NCBI GenBank assembly: GCA_948099385.1
Contig: CANUEZ040000020.1
Span: forward strand, 5,364,501-5,428,500
Length of the DNA stretch: 64,000 nt
Origin: Fasciola hepatica
Taxonomy: Eukaryota > Platyhelminthes > Trematoda > Plagiorchiida > Fasciolidae
Direction of reading: 5' to 3'
In this document: positions 13,469 to 27,200 of the stretch, in pieces
How positions within the stretch are numbered: the first letter of the stretch is position 1
How the letters are laid out: every line of letters begins with the position of its first letter
Notes under the pieces: model-generated
What the model was told of the DNA's origin: nothing
What the model saw: the letters and a program-made list of their open reading frames with translations, nothing else
Databases searched by the model: none
Position numbers and translations under genes: made by a program

Positions 13469-16400
13469 CCGATAACCCGGTACAATGTACAGAGGCGAGG
13501 TGTTATGCAAAAACATGAAACAAAAAGTTTCTCAGGAGATCGAACACAAGCTGTCGCAACAAAACCGCCACTGAGCCATATCCGACAAAGTTTCTAGCCG
13601 GCTATGTAGTGGATCTTGAGGTCCCAAACGTGAGAAACCGATAGAAGTAAGTTGCAACATCAACACTTTCACAGACCGGTGCCATTTCATGGTTCGGCCT
13701 CCACGTTGTCGTTATCAGCCAACCTTAGGCTCAGTGAATAGAGCGCGACGGGGAAGTCAATGAGGTGGCATACGTAGCACACGTCCCAGTCAGCGAAGCC
13801 GATGGGGTGATGTGGTAGCACTAACTGGGTACGTGGCACGCCCGCATCCGTAGATACGCGTTCGAACTGCGGAACTGCTTATTCGCTGTTGCCAATAAAC
13901 ACAGGTGTATAGGAGCACACTACGCACAGCAGCGTTGTACACCCTACTTTTCAGTCGGAGAGAAATGTCATGACGTCTCCACAGGTGACGTAAATTGCAG
14001 AACGCCGCTCGAGCCTTCGCTATGCGGTTGTCCACACCATCTCCAATCCGTCCATCGACAGTCATACAGCTTCCCAAGTAGACAAACTTTTCAACAACTT
14101 CTAACCGATCGTTACCGAAGGTAAGTCCGGGGATGGGTTCCTGCCAGCCTTGTAGAAGCACTTTACACTTCGAGGGTGAAAAGCACATCCCAAGCCGTAA
14201 TACAGACGACGCTAGGTTGTCTAGGACACACTGTGCCACAGAAGCATCGTCGCAAACCAATGCGAGGTGATCTGCATAGTCCAAGTCTGAAAGCCTGTTA
14301 CCAGGTAGGATCTCAACGCCTTCGTTCGTTGGATTTCTTTGTGCCTCTCCTAGTTTGTCGTCGATTGTAAAACTGAACAGGAAGGGTGAGAGTGGATAAT
14401 CTTGACGCATACTACTTCCAACTGGAAATTAAAGTGACGATGAGCCATATGCTTGTACTCGGCCTGAAGTCTGGTGGTATAGGGCTCGGATGATTTTCGC
14501 ATACCTATCAGGCACTCCCTGTCTGATAAGACAATCGCAGAGGGCTGTCCTGTCAACGGAATCAAAAGCTGCTCGAACGTCGATTCACAATCGTTCACCT
14601 CGAGTTCGAGTCCCCGTGGGGGCTCGGTGGATGTGCACCGCTGATGATTCTCAACAAGGATGAAACAGCTGTGCAATGCTTCCTCGATTTTCAATGATGA
14701 GTTGAGCGTTGAAGCTGAATGATGAATCATATTATACAAATCTAATCTCCTACTACTCAATTGAATATGATTACCGTCGGTCTACGATATGTGTAGCGGA
14801 GCTCAAATATCTCACGGATGGTGAAAAGTTGATAGATGCACCCGCGGTTGGGACGGAAACCGGACTGTTCTTCACGGACTTGTTGTTCGCGCACTGGGGA
14901 CAATCTTTGGAGGATTACCGATGATAGCAACTTTGATGCGATCGAGATCAAGCTTATCCCTCGATGATTAAAACAGATGTTTCTACTCCCTTTTTTGTAT
15001 ATAAGGATGATGGACGCACAGTTCCAACTTTCTGGAACACAATCGTGGAGCCAGATCTCGGAGAAGAGGCTGGTGAGCGCTTTGGAGAGGTGTACATCAC
15101 CATCTGCAAAGAGGCCCGGAAGGAGTTCGTCAGGGCCGGGAGTTTTATTGCGTTTCAGCAGGTGGAGCGCACGATCGACTTCTTCTTCTGTGGGTGAGGT
15201 AGTGCAGATAGTCCATGGAGCATGAACTGGTTCAAACGGACTACTAAGTGGGGGCGTTGGTGCTAGAGGCCAGGTAAACTGCTCTTCAAAGTGTTCTGCC
15301 CATCGGTCCATGCGCGGTGAAAGCTAGTGAACTAATTGGCCGTTTGCCTCGCAGATCAATTCGCTCATTCAAGGTTTCTTGGCCCCTGTAGATCGGATGA
15401 GTTGGAAAAGTCTCCGAGCATTGCCGGTGGCTGCAGCTTGTTCCATTTCAGCAACGCGCACCAACCACCAAATCTCTCGGTCTCTGTGCAAGCTTCTAAT
15501 CAAATTTCGTCGTAGTTGGGTGCGGGCATTGTGGTTTTCGCTTATGGCAGGGATATTTCGGCGGCTGTCTAGTAATTCCAGGGAACCCAATGAGATCCAG
15601 TGCGTGACTGCATGTCGTGTGACTAATCCACAAGATGTGGTACTGGCTATTTTTATGGCGTCATGGATGTGTTGCCAGCGATCTGACAGGTCATCGTATG
15701 TGCGGCTACCTAGCTGCGCAGCAGGTTCATTCTGATATCTCTCCCGGACTGACGTCCGGCAAAGTTGGTCTACGTCTACCTGTTGATGGCGGACTTTTGA
15801 TTTGGTGGAAAACCGCACTATGAACTCTGCACACACTAGGGCGTGATCCGAAAATATAGTTGTGCTCCATTACGACCTACAAGATGTGACTGAGCCACGC
15901 CAGTGGGAGCTTACGGCTATGTGGTCTATTTGTATCCAAGACTGATTAGCGGATGGCGGTCGCCATGTGACTGTGCGACGAAAGCTGCACCGGAAGTTCG
16001 TGCTCACACAGATGGAATAGTCGATTGCTGTTATCCGTGCGTTGATGGTTGGCGCAGCTTTGGTCTCCAAGTATTCGCTCGTCTGGACCTAGGTGCCCAA
16101 TCTAGGCCTTTAGATCTTCAGCCAGTGCCACTATATCTCTGTGAGATGCCTTTCCAAGAAGTTCGTGAAGCCGCTGGTAGAATATATCTTTGACTGTATC
16201 CGAACTGCAGTCGGTAGAGACGTAGGCAGCGACAACAAAAAGACAACGATTGTCGTCGCGGCTTTTGTTAGCTCTAAGCGAATCGCACATAATCTCCTAT
16301 TGACTGGGATCCAGTCGCGTAGCGCAGACTCAGCTTTAGTACTCAAAGCAATTCCTACCCCTGCATGACCAGATTCAGAAGCCTCGGCGTCTCCGGATAA

Positions 16401-19400
16401 GTGCAGAGTAAAAGCACGTCCTGAGGGAAAATTCAGACGAACTACGATGGTGGAGTCTTGGATGTGGGTCTCGGATAAGCAGCAGACGTCAATAGCCAGT
16501 GTCTCGAATGTGCGCGCTAAAGCTGCCTGTTGGCCTATTTGCATCAGGGTGCGCACACTGAAGGCTGCAAGCTTCAGTGGCACATGTGGTCTCAGTAGTG
16601 GTTCTGATGAGCGGCACACAACTGGAGGAGGAATCTCATTTGCATGTCCAACGTCTTTATTGTAGGCAACCTGAGAAGTACATGGAATAGTATTATTATT
16701 GTTGTGTGTAAAAGAGTGGGTGAGCATGGGTGTGGTAATAGGTAGTTGGTTTATCCCGACCGCCAGCACCTCGGTCATAACTTGTGTAGCTTGAGTGAGT
16801 GAACAGAGTCCAGCGCGAGAACGAGCAATCCATATATGTGGAGATTTCATGTAAGCATCACTGTCGTAGATGGTCTTCTTAACATAGTGTACCGGTTGGT
16901 CTTACTACACACGGTCGGACATTTCTAAGATACAGTGATCACAATTGATCAGGTGTGCACGTTTTTGAACACTGAACAGTAACGGTCAGTCTGTAAAAAC
17001 CGAATCTAGTTGTGTCTCGAGTGGAGGGAAAACTAACGTCATGCCTGTTAGAGTCACAGACAAATGCACAAACGGATTTCACCCAACTATGCAATCACTA
17101 AGGTAGACAAAAGATCAGAAAATGTGTTTAACTCAGAAAGTGATGTACTGTGTGCTAAGTAAGTGTTTCCGATGAGCATCGAGCGGAATCCACTCAGGAA
17201 ATGTGGCTTAAGGTCTATTATATGACAGCTAATCTTTTCAGTTGAGTACGTGAAGACCAGATTTGTTGATCTGCTCCAGTTGTTGTTAAAGTAACTGATG
17301 ACACCCACGACTGTGAGCACCAGTGGGACGATCGGCTGGGTACGAACTGAAAGCATCCCGTTGTATGACTCCATCAGGTATATCCTTGTGCTACCAAGAT
17401 TCTAGTGACATCATTTCTGCATTTTCATACTCTTTCTGTATGACTGCTGAAATTTCTTCAACTAATTCCAATAAAGAACGGATACTGCTCTCAATGATCA
17501 CAAGAATCCGAGTTTCTCCAGCTCTGCACTGTCGGAGACCAACTTACCAGCCCGCACAGTGTTCCCTTACTCTCCAATCTTGTTTTTTTTGCTAATTCAT
17601 TTGAACCTATCTCGAACTTTCTTACCATAATTCACAAAATAGTCCGTATGCGCGAAAACGCTTTGGGATATCATGAACGTGCACGTGTACGACAGCACTG
17701 ATGACCTTAAAATTAATACGATTACGAGTATTGATATAAAAATTCACAGAAAATGGTGTATTTTTGATTTTCCAACGACACAGCACGGTTGATTTCAAGT
17801 GCCCCACCTTGCTATCGTTTATCCATTGTTTACCTGGATCCCGAATATTTGACTTCAGGGATAACCTAGTAGATAGTTCCGTTTGGCTCTTTTAATTTGA
17901 AGCACTACGGGTCCTCGGGGTAATAGGGTATAGCTTTTTCATTGTTTTAATGATTCGGCATAGTACATGAAGATCAAACTGTATGCAGCAAAATGTGATA
18001 CGAACAAAATGCACAAAAAAAAAAACAGGACAATTTCAATACCAGCGCTAAAAAGTAAGCAAAACACCTTCTGGGAGCAGGGTTCAAGCTCAATTCGACG
18101 TTCAATTACGTCCATTTTTGAGTTGCGGTAAAACACGAAAAATGCCAGGGGATAAGTAAACATGGAATCCACTAAACTGTGCAACAATGCATCTGGTGAT
18201 AGTCTCGCAGTTTTACTGAATGTATTGGCAAACTGTGACAGCAAACCGGCCGACAATCTTAAAAAGTTATATAAACCAAACGAAGGGCAGACAGAGAGCA
18301 GTAAATGTACGACGGCAACTGACTGAAAGGATACAAATTTGATTATCACTTTTAAGACAGTATTCACTATTTCTACTTCGAAAGATAAGAATTTATTGCC
18401 AAAGTACTTACATCCCGGGAACAGTGTATTCACAGAACAAACAAAAAAATGTGGCGTAGTGCTTATTCTTACCAATGTAAAAGAGTTTTGCATCGATAAA
18501 AGATTTTTCAATTTGCAGATGAATGTTTCCAGCTTCGAGGCCAGCTCTGGTTGTGATGACTATGCCTGTAGTGTCAACCAGGAATATAACATTACCTTTC
18601 GTTCGGGCTGGAGAAGTTCGATATTTTCAACTATTTTCAATATAACGCCCTCAACTGTTGAGAGATCTGGAATAAATCATAAAAACTCAAGCCGGTTAGA
18701 TGAAACCAAAGCGGTAACTTACAACCATGCAAGACGCACTTTCATTTAGGATAAGAGTAAAAAAACGCCCAAAGAGATGAAAATTATCAGGATCATGTGC
18801 CGGAGGAAATGTGTTATTTCATATTCAACTAGTGAGACTTATAATACACAGATTTTCTAGCGCAAGCTGACTGAATAAAGCACTGTGGCCATTCCAAGCA
18901 TTTATTGTGTAACGGGGGGACCAATCAGTACGTTAAATAAATACACTTAGGAACAAACGAAAGATGTTTGAAACTAACGGTGTCCGTGTGCGGGTGTGTT
19001 CGCTAAGGTTATCAATCGAACAACAGTGGCAGTCGGGGTCCCCAACTGGGGATGACGATTCCAGTTTCTCTTCAGTTAACCTTCAATTGAGTGTAGCGGC
19101 TTTGATAGCCAATGAACAGCAAAACTCAGCAGTACCCCAGAACATAAGATCACGGCAACGCAAGATGAGTGTAAAACAAGACAACAAACGCAGCATATGA
19201 CGACGCCACCTGGCACATATGAATATCTAGCAAAATAGCCTGCTGCACTTTGTCTATGAGTCGCACTATCCCCAACACGAAAAACTCGAACACTCAGTGC
19301 TATCATGCTTTTAAACTGTACCGTGGTCAGACTACCATGATAATTTAATTTTTCAGTCACAGGAAACACGCGGATGAAACACGTCCAATATCTCACGGAA

Positions 19401-21158
19401 CGCACTTCAAAACCAGTGTAAAATGCTAAAATTTAGCGTTTTACTTTATTGTATAATGCGCCGATCGGTTCATGAAAAAACATGTAACATGAAGAAGTTT
19501 CTTTTCTATGTATCAGGTGAGGTGATATATTGAGAAGAGATTTCTTCGCACTACAAGCTTTACATTATGATAGATCTAATACACCAAATAATCTACGTAT
19601 AAACGCACCACTTTCGTGATTGGAGCAGTGTTTTGAGGACGTCAGTGTTCAGACACTAACAAGCCTGGTATCAACAGCCAATCAAGGTAAAACTTACGAG
19701 GGAAATGAAGTATCCGACTTTTTATGCATCAACAGATATCAAGCTACCGCCACAAGTTAATGGCCTCAACAAAAGCTAACCGTTTTCTTCAGAAACCTAA
19801 CCACTCCTTGAAGTATGGCAGCTCAGGTCACAAAACGTTTCCATTCTAACTAACAATCCACCTGTCATGACGAGTGTGTGCGTGTGTGTCTTGACCATAG
19901 CCGAGAAATATACCATTATTATTGATTATACCCACCTTGCTCTGCTGAAGCCCGCCTATATTTCTTTTCACACCCATGTAGACATTTCCCGCTCCTGGTC
20001 TCTATTTACTTGGTATCACCCTTTGCCCATAAAACTCATTCATCGCATTCTCATGTCTAGCTGCCTACAGTTCTGTCAACTCCTCCCTCGTTCTCCCTCC
20101 TCATGCCTAATGCCATTAAGCACCAGTCCCATTGGCAGCCATGAACAATTCCCACACTGAAACCCACCGTTCCAATCATTTCATCTCTTACAACAACATT
20201 TAATATCTAATCACCAACACTATATTTTCTTTGCCTGACTCCGTGATTCCTCAGTGGAACTTTCCATTAGGTAGTGCCCCGATTAGCATCCTCCAGCTGC
20301 ACTTACTCGTACAATTGCCTGCAGGCACACAGCACTCCAGTTCCGTTTCTCCAACTCCGACGCACATTCATTTCCCGTGCCTTGTGTTCATCCACCGGTT
20401 TACCTGTCCAGGTGCTTCTTTCTTAGCCTTTTTTGTGTTTCACCTGTAGTACAACGATGCGATTAGTTACGTCTCACCTGTCTTTTCGGTCCGGGCTCCC
20501 ACCTTCTTCTTCGTATATTGCTCGCCGCAAGCACTTTCCGTATGCCTTTCAGGCTGTCTTGCCTTTTCCCGTTCCATCCAAAGTATAATCATTTTTACGT
20601 CATGGTTTGCACTCAGTTTCAGTCCGTTTGATCTGCCATTTTCCGATTCCTCTTCTACCCCTTTTACTCATTTCCCTCCCGCACTGTTCCTCGTCACAGC
20701 TGCTGCATCTGTGCACAGCAGACAGTCTCATCCCTTAGGTACCTCTCTCCACTTTGTACCTTTATTCGCTCTGCGCTGCCCAACGATCTTCAGCGCTACC
20801 ATCTTCTTGCCGAATAATGTAAGTCTATATATTACCGCCTCCCCCATTCCCGACCGTCACCACATGTCTGACCTGCGTTAATCAAACTATGAGGTCCATT
20901 CTTACCTGTTCTCCTCGATACTTTCCTTCATTTCCCCTCTTTTATGAACTGCTCTCCACAGTCGTCATTAGTTTCATGCTGTCGAATTCTTCCCTCTCTG
21001 CTGATTGGCCTTGTTCACCTGTCTTGAAGAAAACCGACCGCGATATTCTCAAGTTAATAATACAAACATTAGATCTAACCTTACCTATCCCTCCCAATAG
21101 CTGACTTTTTCTAGGACTCATTTGTTATTGCTGCTGCTCCTCGTACATATACACATAA

Positions 21159-21218
<60 letters not shown>

Positions 21219-24200
21219 GTATATATACATAAGCTTTCGCTCTGCATCCTGCGGTTCCTCACCGTCTATTTCTCTTGATATCATCTGAAGAAAACGGTTA
21301 GCTTTTGTTGAGGCCATTAACTTGTGGCGGTAGCTTGATATCTGTTGATGCATAAAAAGTCGGATACTTCATTTCCCTCGTAAGTTTTACCTTGATTGGC
21401 TGTTGATACCAGGCTTGTTAGTGTCTGAACACTGACGTCCTCAAAACACTGCTCCAATCACGAAAGTGGTGCGTTTATACGTAGATTATTTGGTGTATTA
21501 GATCTATCATAATGTAAAGCTTGTAGTGCGAAGAAATCTCTTCTCAATATATCACCTCACCTGATACATAGAAAAGAAACTTCTTCATGTTACATGTTTT
21601 TTCATGAACCGATCGGCGCATTATACAATAAAGTAAAACGCTAAATTTTAGCATTTTACACTGGTTTTGAAGTGCGTTCCGTGAGATATTGGACGTGTTT
21701 CATCCGCGTGTTTCCTGTGACTGAAAAATTAAATTATCATGGTAGTCTGACCACGGTACAGTTTAAAAACATGATAGCACTGAGTATTCGAGTACATACC
21801 GGATTTCGACCGCGAACACATCTGTCGTTGGGGATTCCAGAATTATGTTGCATTCAATGCTTCCAAGGCTTCTCTCCCCACAATTCCCGTGAAGCAGTAT
21901 TTATTCTTTCCTCATTTATCCTGTGATTCAACTGTGCTGCCTTCCACAGACTCTAGCTCCCTTCTCCGCTCTCTATAACTTCCTCTCCGTGTTGGTCCGC
22001 TTTCATATGTCAGCTCGTTTTTCGTGCTGCGCGTGAGAAGGTTCTCACGCTAGTACATCGTATGTTGCTGTACAAAGCTCAAGTCCGCCCGCATTCGAAT
22101 ATTGAAGCCACGTCCGGAGTGGAGCTTCGTTCACTTCTTTTCCGTGTTCTTGATCGGGTTCAACGTGAGGTCATCCGGCTGATCGACGAACCTTCTTTAA
22201 CCTTCGATTTGCAGTCAATAACCCATCGTCACGTGGTTGCTTCGTTGTCTCTCTACTATCGGTACTGTTTTGGATTTTTGTTCTTAGGAGCTTGCCTCGG
22301 CAGCTCCCATTCCTGCAACTTTTTCCTCATCATCACGTACCCAGGCAGTTAGCCATCTTCATTAAGTTCCTGTCACTGGGTGTCGTACTTGTCTTTCAAT
22401 CTACTTTTATCCACGGACAGTTAAACTGTGGAACACTCTCCCTCCTGTCTCCCCACTCACTTACAACCTCTCTCTCTCTCTCTTTCTCTCTTAAAGAGCA
22501 GGACAAAGAAACTGATTTCTACTTGGGTGTTCCCCCCACAACCCACTTTTACAGTACGTCTTCTGATTATGGGATTTATCCCTCGTGCCGTAACTCACTT
22601 TAGGTGTAATAAAAAGCCCTCGTGACTTACTCATCGATACTTAATATGCTCGTGGCGAGGCAACAATTCCAACTTACCGCCGTCAGAAGTTGGAAATGAA
22701 GCTTCCAAATCTGGGATTTTAATGGAGGAATGTGCCGGCCGAACAATCCGGCGATTGAGGTCTTTTGATGCTTTAACATCCAACGTGATACGTAGTCCGT
22801 AATCTTGAACGCGAGCGGCGGGTTCCAGGGAACGATTTTCAAATCCACAATGATCACATTGAAAGGATGATACTACCACTTCTTTGAAAAATGCAATGCG
22901 CACTAAAAGAAGCCGCGTTATGCCCTGACAACAAAATAGAGGAGCATCAAAAATTGGAACGGAATAACGGATAAAAACCACGACACATTTAACTGGCAAT
23001 CGTGAACTTCGTTGTTACCAATGTCTAAAACGGACAGCATCAAGTTCACACAAGGACGGACTACTACTCAAGAGGAACAATAATGTCGTCAGGAATGTGT
23101 ACCTGCTGAAGCCAGGTAATAAGTAATCGTAAATCAACGGACGAACCGACCGACGACGAACTAGATGAACCCGGAAATGAACTAAAGTAAGCCTGTTTTG
23201 CTGCACGCTGTATGATACTGGCTATTCTAATTCTGAAACGAAGACCCACATAGCTGCAAGGTCGATCAGAAATAGTTGTTACCCAGGGGATTCAGCACGT
23301 GTTCAACTGAAACGAATTACAGTGACCGCAACTAGACATGCAGTAGTATATCAGAATCATACAACCAGCGGTAAAAGACAGAGCACAGGTGTGTTGCGCT
23401 TGAGCACCCTGGCTTTTTCAATTTTATTTGCGAACTCAATAAGACTCTTTTACTCAACCTCTGTCTTCTGTCCCCAACCACCGCCCCATCCATCAGCCAA
23501 TAATGATCCCACTAATAACACGCTCGATACTCGCAACGGTTCATTGTCAAATAGTGTCGGGAATAATCCAGTCTGGTAACTCAAAATTTCTCAAGTCTCG
23601 TCGGTCTGTAAATCTTGGCTTCTTTAACATGCGTACTCATACAGGCCGGTCAGCAGGCGCGCCTAGCCCTCACATTACATTCTCTGAAGATTGATGTCTG
23701 CTGCTTAAGTGAAACGCTTATCCAGGATTCGAGTAGTGTAATTCAACTAACTGCTCCTGGTATCTCATCGACGTGTTTCCTGCGCACTTCAGGAGACGAA
23801 ATAGCTAGAGCTACGGGTCAACGTGGTGTAGGAATAGTCTTGGCTGACAAGGCTGAGGCTGCCCTCTTAGACTGGATCCCGATTAATGGTCGTTTATGTG
23901 CTGTGAGACTCCAAGGGTCAGTTGGCGTTCAAAAGGATAGTTGTGTTAAGCGCGATTTGCTTGTGATCTCGGCGTACGTCCCAACGGACTGCAGCTCAGG
24001 CGCACAGAAAGATGAGTTCTATGATGAACTCGCCACTCTCGTTCGCAGGAGCAAAGGTTCTGACATTGTAGTGCTAGCTGGCGACTTTATTGCACAAGTT
24101 GGCAAACTCAGTGTGTCAGAAGCCTGTTTAGGTGGGCGTTGTGCTTCACCCGCTGAGCGCACAGATAACGGGGATAGACTTCTCCAGTTTCGTGAAGATA

Positions 24201-27200
24201 ATCGATTGTTCTTGTCTAGCACCAATTTCCGACACAGCTCGCGTCGCACAGTGACATGGCGCTCTAACTCTACAGGTACTTTGAGTCAAATTGATCATAT
24301 CGCCGTAAGCTACCGGTGGCGCAGTTCTGTTTAGAACTGTAGATCTTATTGGTCCACGCACGTAGAGTCGGACCATGCATTAGTTTTAATGCGATTATCT
24401 CTCCAGCTCCATGGTCATCGTCGCAAACCGCAAACCCGGTTAGCCGTGAAACATATGTGTGATCCAAAAGTATGCACCCGTTACGAGCAGAAGTTATAAC
24501 ATGAGCTAGGATCTACGACGAACGGTAGTGTAGATGAGCATTTGGCTCATACCAAACAGGCGATGCACGTGGCAGCAGGTTTTGCCTGTGGTCCCAGATC
24601 CGTTGTCCATCAAATACACTGGATCTCGTAAGAGTCCCTGAGTATAATGGAGCAAAACCGTCAGCTCTCGAACTGTAAGGAGATGAATAAGATACGTGGA
24701 AAACTGCAAAGGCAAGCTAAGAAAAGCCTTAAGAATGATCGCGAAAATTGGTGGGTCAAGGTAGCCGAAGAAATGAAAATAGCAGCTACTTCAGGTAACA
24801 GTCAAAGACTGTTCAAACTTATTCGTGACACTGGTGGACGGCGCACCAAGGTCAGTGAAACGATTTGCGATAGGAATGGAAAACCCATCCACAGCAAACA
24901 GCAAAGGCTTGACCGTTGGGCCGAGTACTTCAAGGAACAGTTTAGCTGGCCGCACGCTAGTGTAGTTAATCCCGTGTCAACAGCTGCGACTCCTTGGGTG
25001 GTATCACTTGAGCCCCCATCGGAAGTAGAAGTAAAGTCATGCATTCGATTACTGAGGCGGGGGAAAGCGGCAGGTTCCGACGAAATTCCTCCAGTTCTTT
25101 TCAAACTGGGTGGTGGGGCGTTGGTAAAATCACTTATCGTCTTGCTCCGTGACGTTTGGAACGAGGAACGCATCCCGCTGTTATGGGGCGAGACATTGAT
25201 TGTACCCATCTTCAAGAAGGTAAAACGCAATGACTGTGGTAATCATCGTGGGATTAGAATAATTTCGATAGTCACCAAGGTATTAGCCTCGATCATACTG
25301 CACCGTCTTACACCCGCTCACGAAAGGAATGCCCGCGAACAACAGACTGAATTCCGCCCAGGTCGAGGATGCATCGACCAGATTTTTACTCTTCGCCGAA
25401 TACTTGAAACGCATCACACGCACCGCCGACCGACAATAATGGTTCACTTAGACTTGAAAGGCGCCTCCGATTCAGTTGATTGAACAGCTCTTTTCAGTGT
25501 TCTTCATCGAAAAGGAATGCCCCAGAAGTTCGTGGACCTACTGAGATCATTGTATTCTCATACTACTGGCCGCGTTACAATCTACGGTGAACTATCCGGT
25601 CGGTTCGAAAGGACCGGTGGTGTTCGACAAGGATGTTACAAGACTGGACGTCAACGATTCCGAGCTTGATGCTTGATGGGGAGTTACTGTCAGTTGTCGA
25701 CTACTTCACCTTCATCGGCAGCAACGTGACGACGGATGGCAGCACAGTAGTACAGGTGATCACGCGTATATACAAGGCTCCAGCGGCGTACGCTGGACTG
25801 AAGCATTTGCGGCCCCGACCTGATATTTCACTGAAGTTGAAAGGTCGTGTATACCGTGCCGCAGTGCGTTCAGTTTTGTTGTATGGTTGCGAAACTTGGA
25901 GTCTGCGTGCTGAAGATATTCGTCGTCTTGAGGTTTTCTACCACCGATATTTACGTAGTATCGCTAAGATCGGGTGGAGTAGCCGAGTAAGCAATGCTGA
26001 GGTCAGAAATCGAGTATTGGGTACTAATTCAGAGAACGTTCTGTCACAGCGTATCCAACTTAGTAGACTTCGTTGGTTGGGACACGTGTAACGTATGGCA
26101 AACACACGTCTACCATACCGTGTTCTATTCTCCGTTCCTCCTCAGGAGTGGTAGAGACCACGTGGAGGTCAACAGATGACGTGGCTGAGAGAAATGAGAA
26201 AATGTACAGCAGACTTAGAAAAAATAGGTGCTTCACGTCTTCGTGGTTGGGGTCCAAAAGATTCGTCTACCAGTTGGCTGGAGACACTGAAGGATATGGC
26301 TGCGAACCGCGAACAGTGGCGATCGTGTTGTCACTTTCTATCGAACCAGAATGACTGATCGATGTGCGTTTGTACAGTTAGACTGTGTATTCCGTGTTTT
26401 GGATACCAGGGCATTCTTTCCTTTTCCCACCCGTGTAGGTGCACTGCCTGTCCATCTTGTATATTCATACTTTCATATTCAGCGTGCAACATTGTGAGAA
26501 GGGCAGTGGTCAGTGGGGCTTGCTCTACTGTTTAAGGTTGTACGATAATGATGATGATGATACGACTCTATTTGACGAGACAGTTTTTACAGGAAAAATC
26601 TGTACGCTTCAATCAGGAAGTAACGCGTTCCAATGATTTTAAATGTCTGTGTAGGTTGTAGCTCAGGTTGTTGATTGCCATGATGTTCTGATTGTTGAGC
26701 TTGGTGTTTAGATCGCAAACGTTTCATCACCAGTCGAGGTGACATCGTCAGTGCTCAGCGACCAGAAAATCATGGCAGTAACGCATTCGTCAAGATTGCA
26801 GAACTCAACATATGATGCACAAAACGCTGTTGGTCCCACTCTGTTTTCCCTGCAATTGCTTTCGAATTAGATTACTTAGGGTGACCAAATTCGTCACGCT
26901 GATGTGTCAATGCACTACTTCACCAAATATGAATAGGGATTCTACGTATGAAACAGATAAATCGACCCATCTCGAAAAAAGTGCCTAGGAGAGTGCGAAA
27001 CGCCAAACCGAACAGACCTGCAAGCGCAACGACCTTGGTTGTCAATGGCTCATTTCCAATACTCAGGGATATGTCACTGAACAGTGTTCACGTCGCACGT
27101 AATTACCAAAAATACTAATAATAGCTTATTTCAGGGAAAACCTGAAGCATGCTTCATTGCGTGAACAAAATTCACCCAAGCTCGACAGATCAGCAGCAGA

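Noticed and set aside
16601..16625. Hammerhead ribozyme core (ctgatgag), also at 8629
   Set aside because: No following GAAA and no pairing stems; both lie inside LINE coding regions.
17939..18511. 190-codon minus-strand frame as a separate membrane protein gene
   Set aside because: It runs through a good acceptor and contains ZPR1 exon 4 in the same frame. The hydrophobic ends are intron sequence.
18339..18749. 136-codon plus-strand frame
   Set aside because: Antisense shadow of ZPR1 exon 3 and its flanks.
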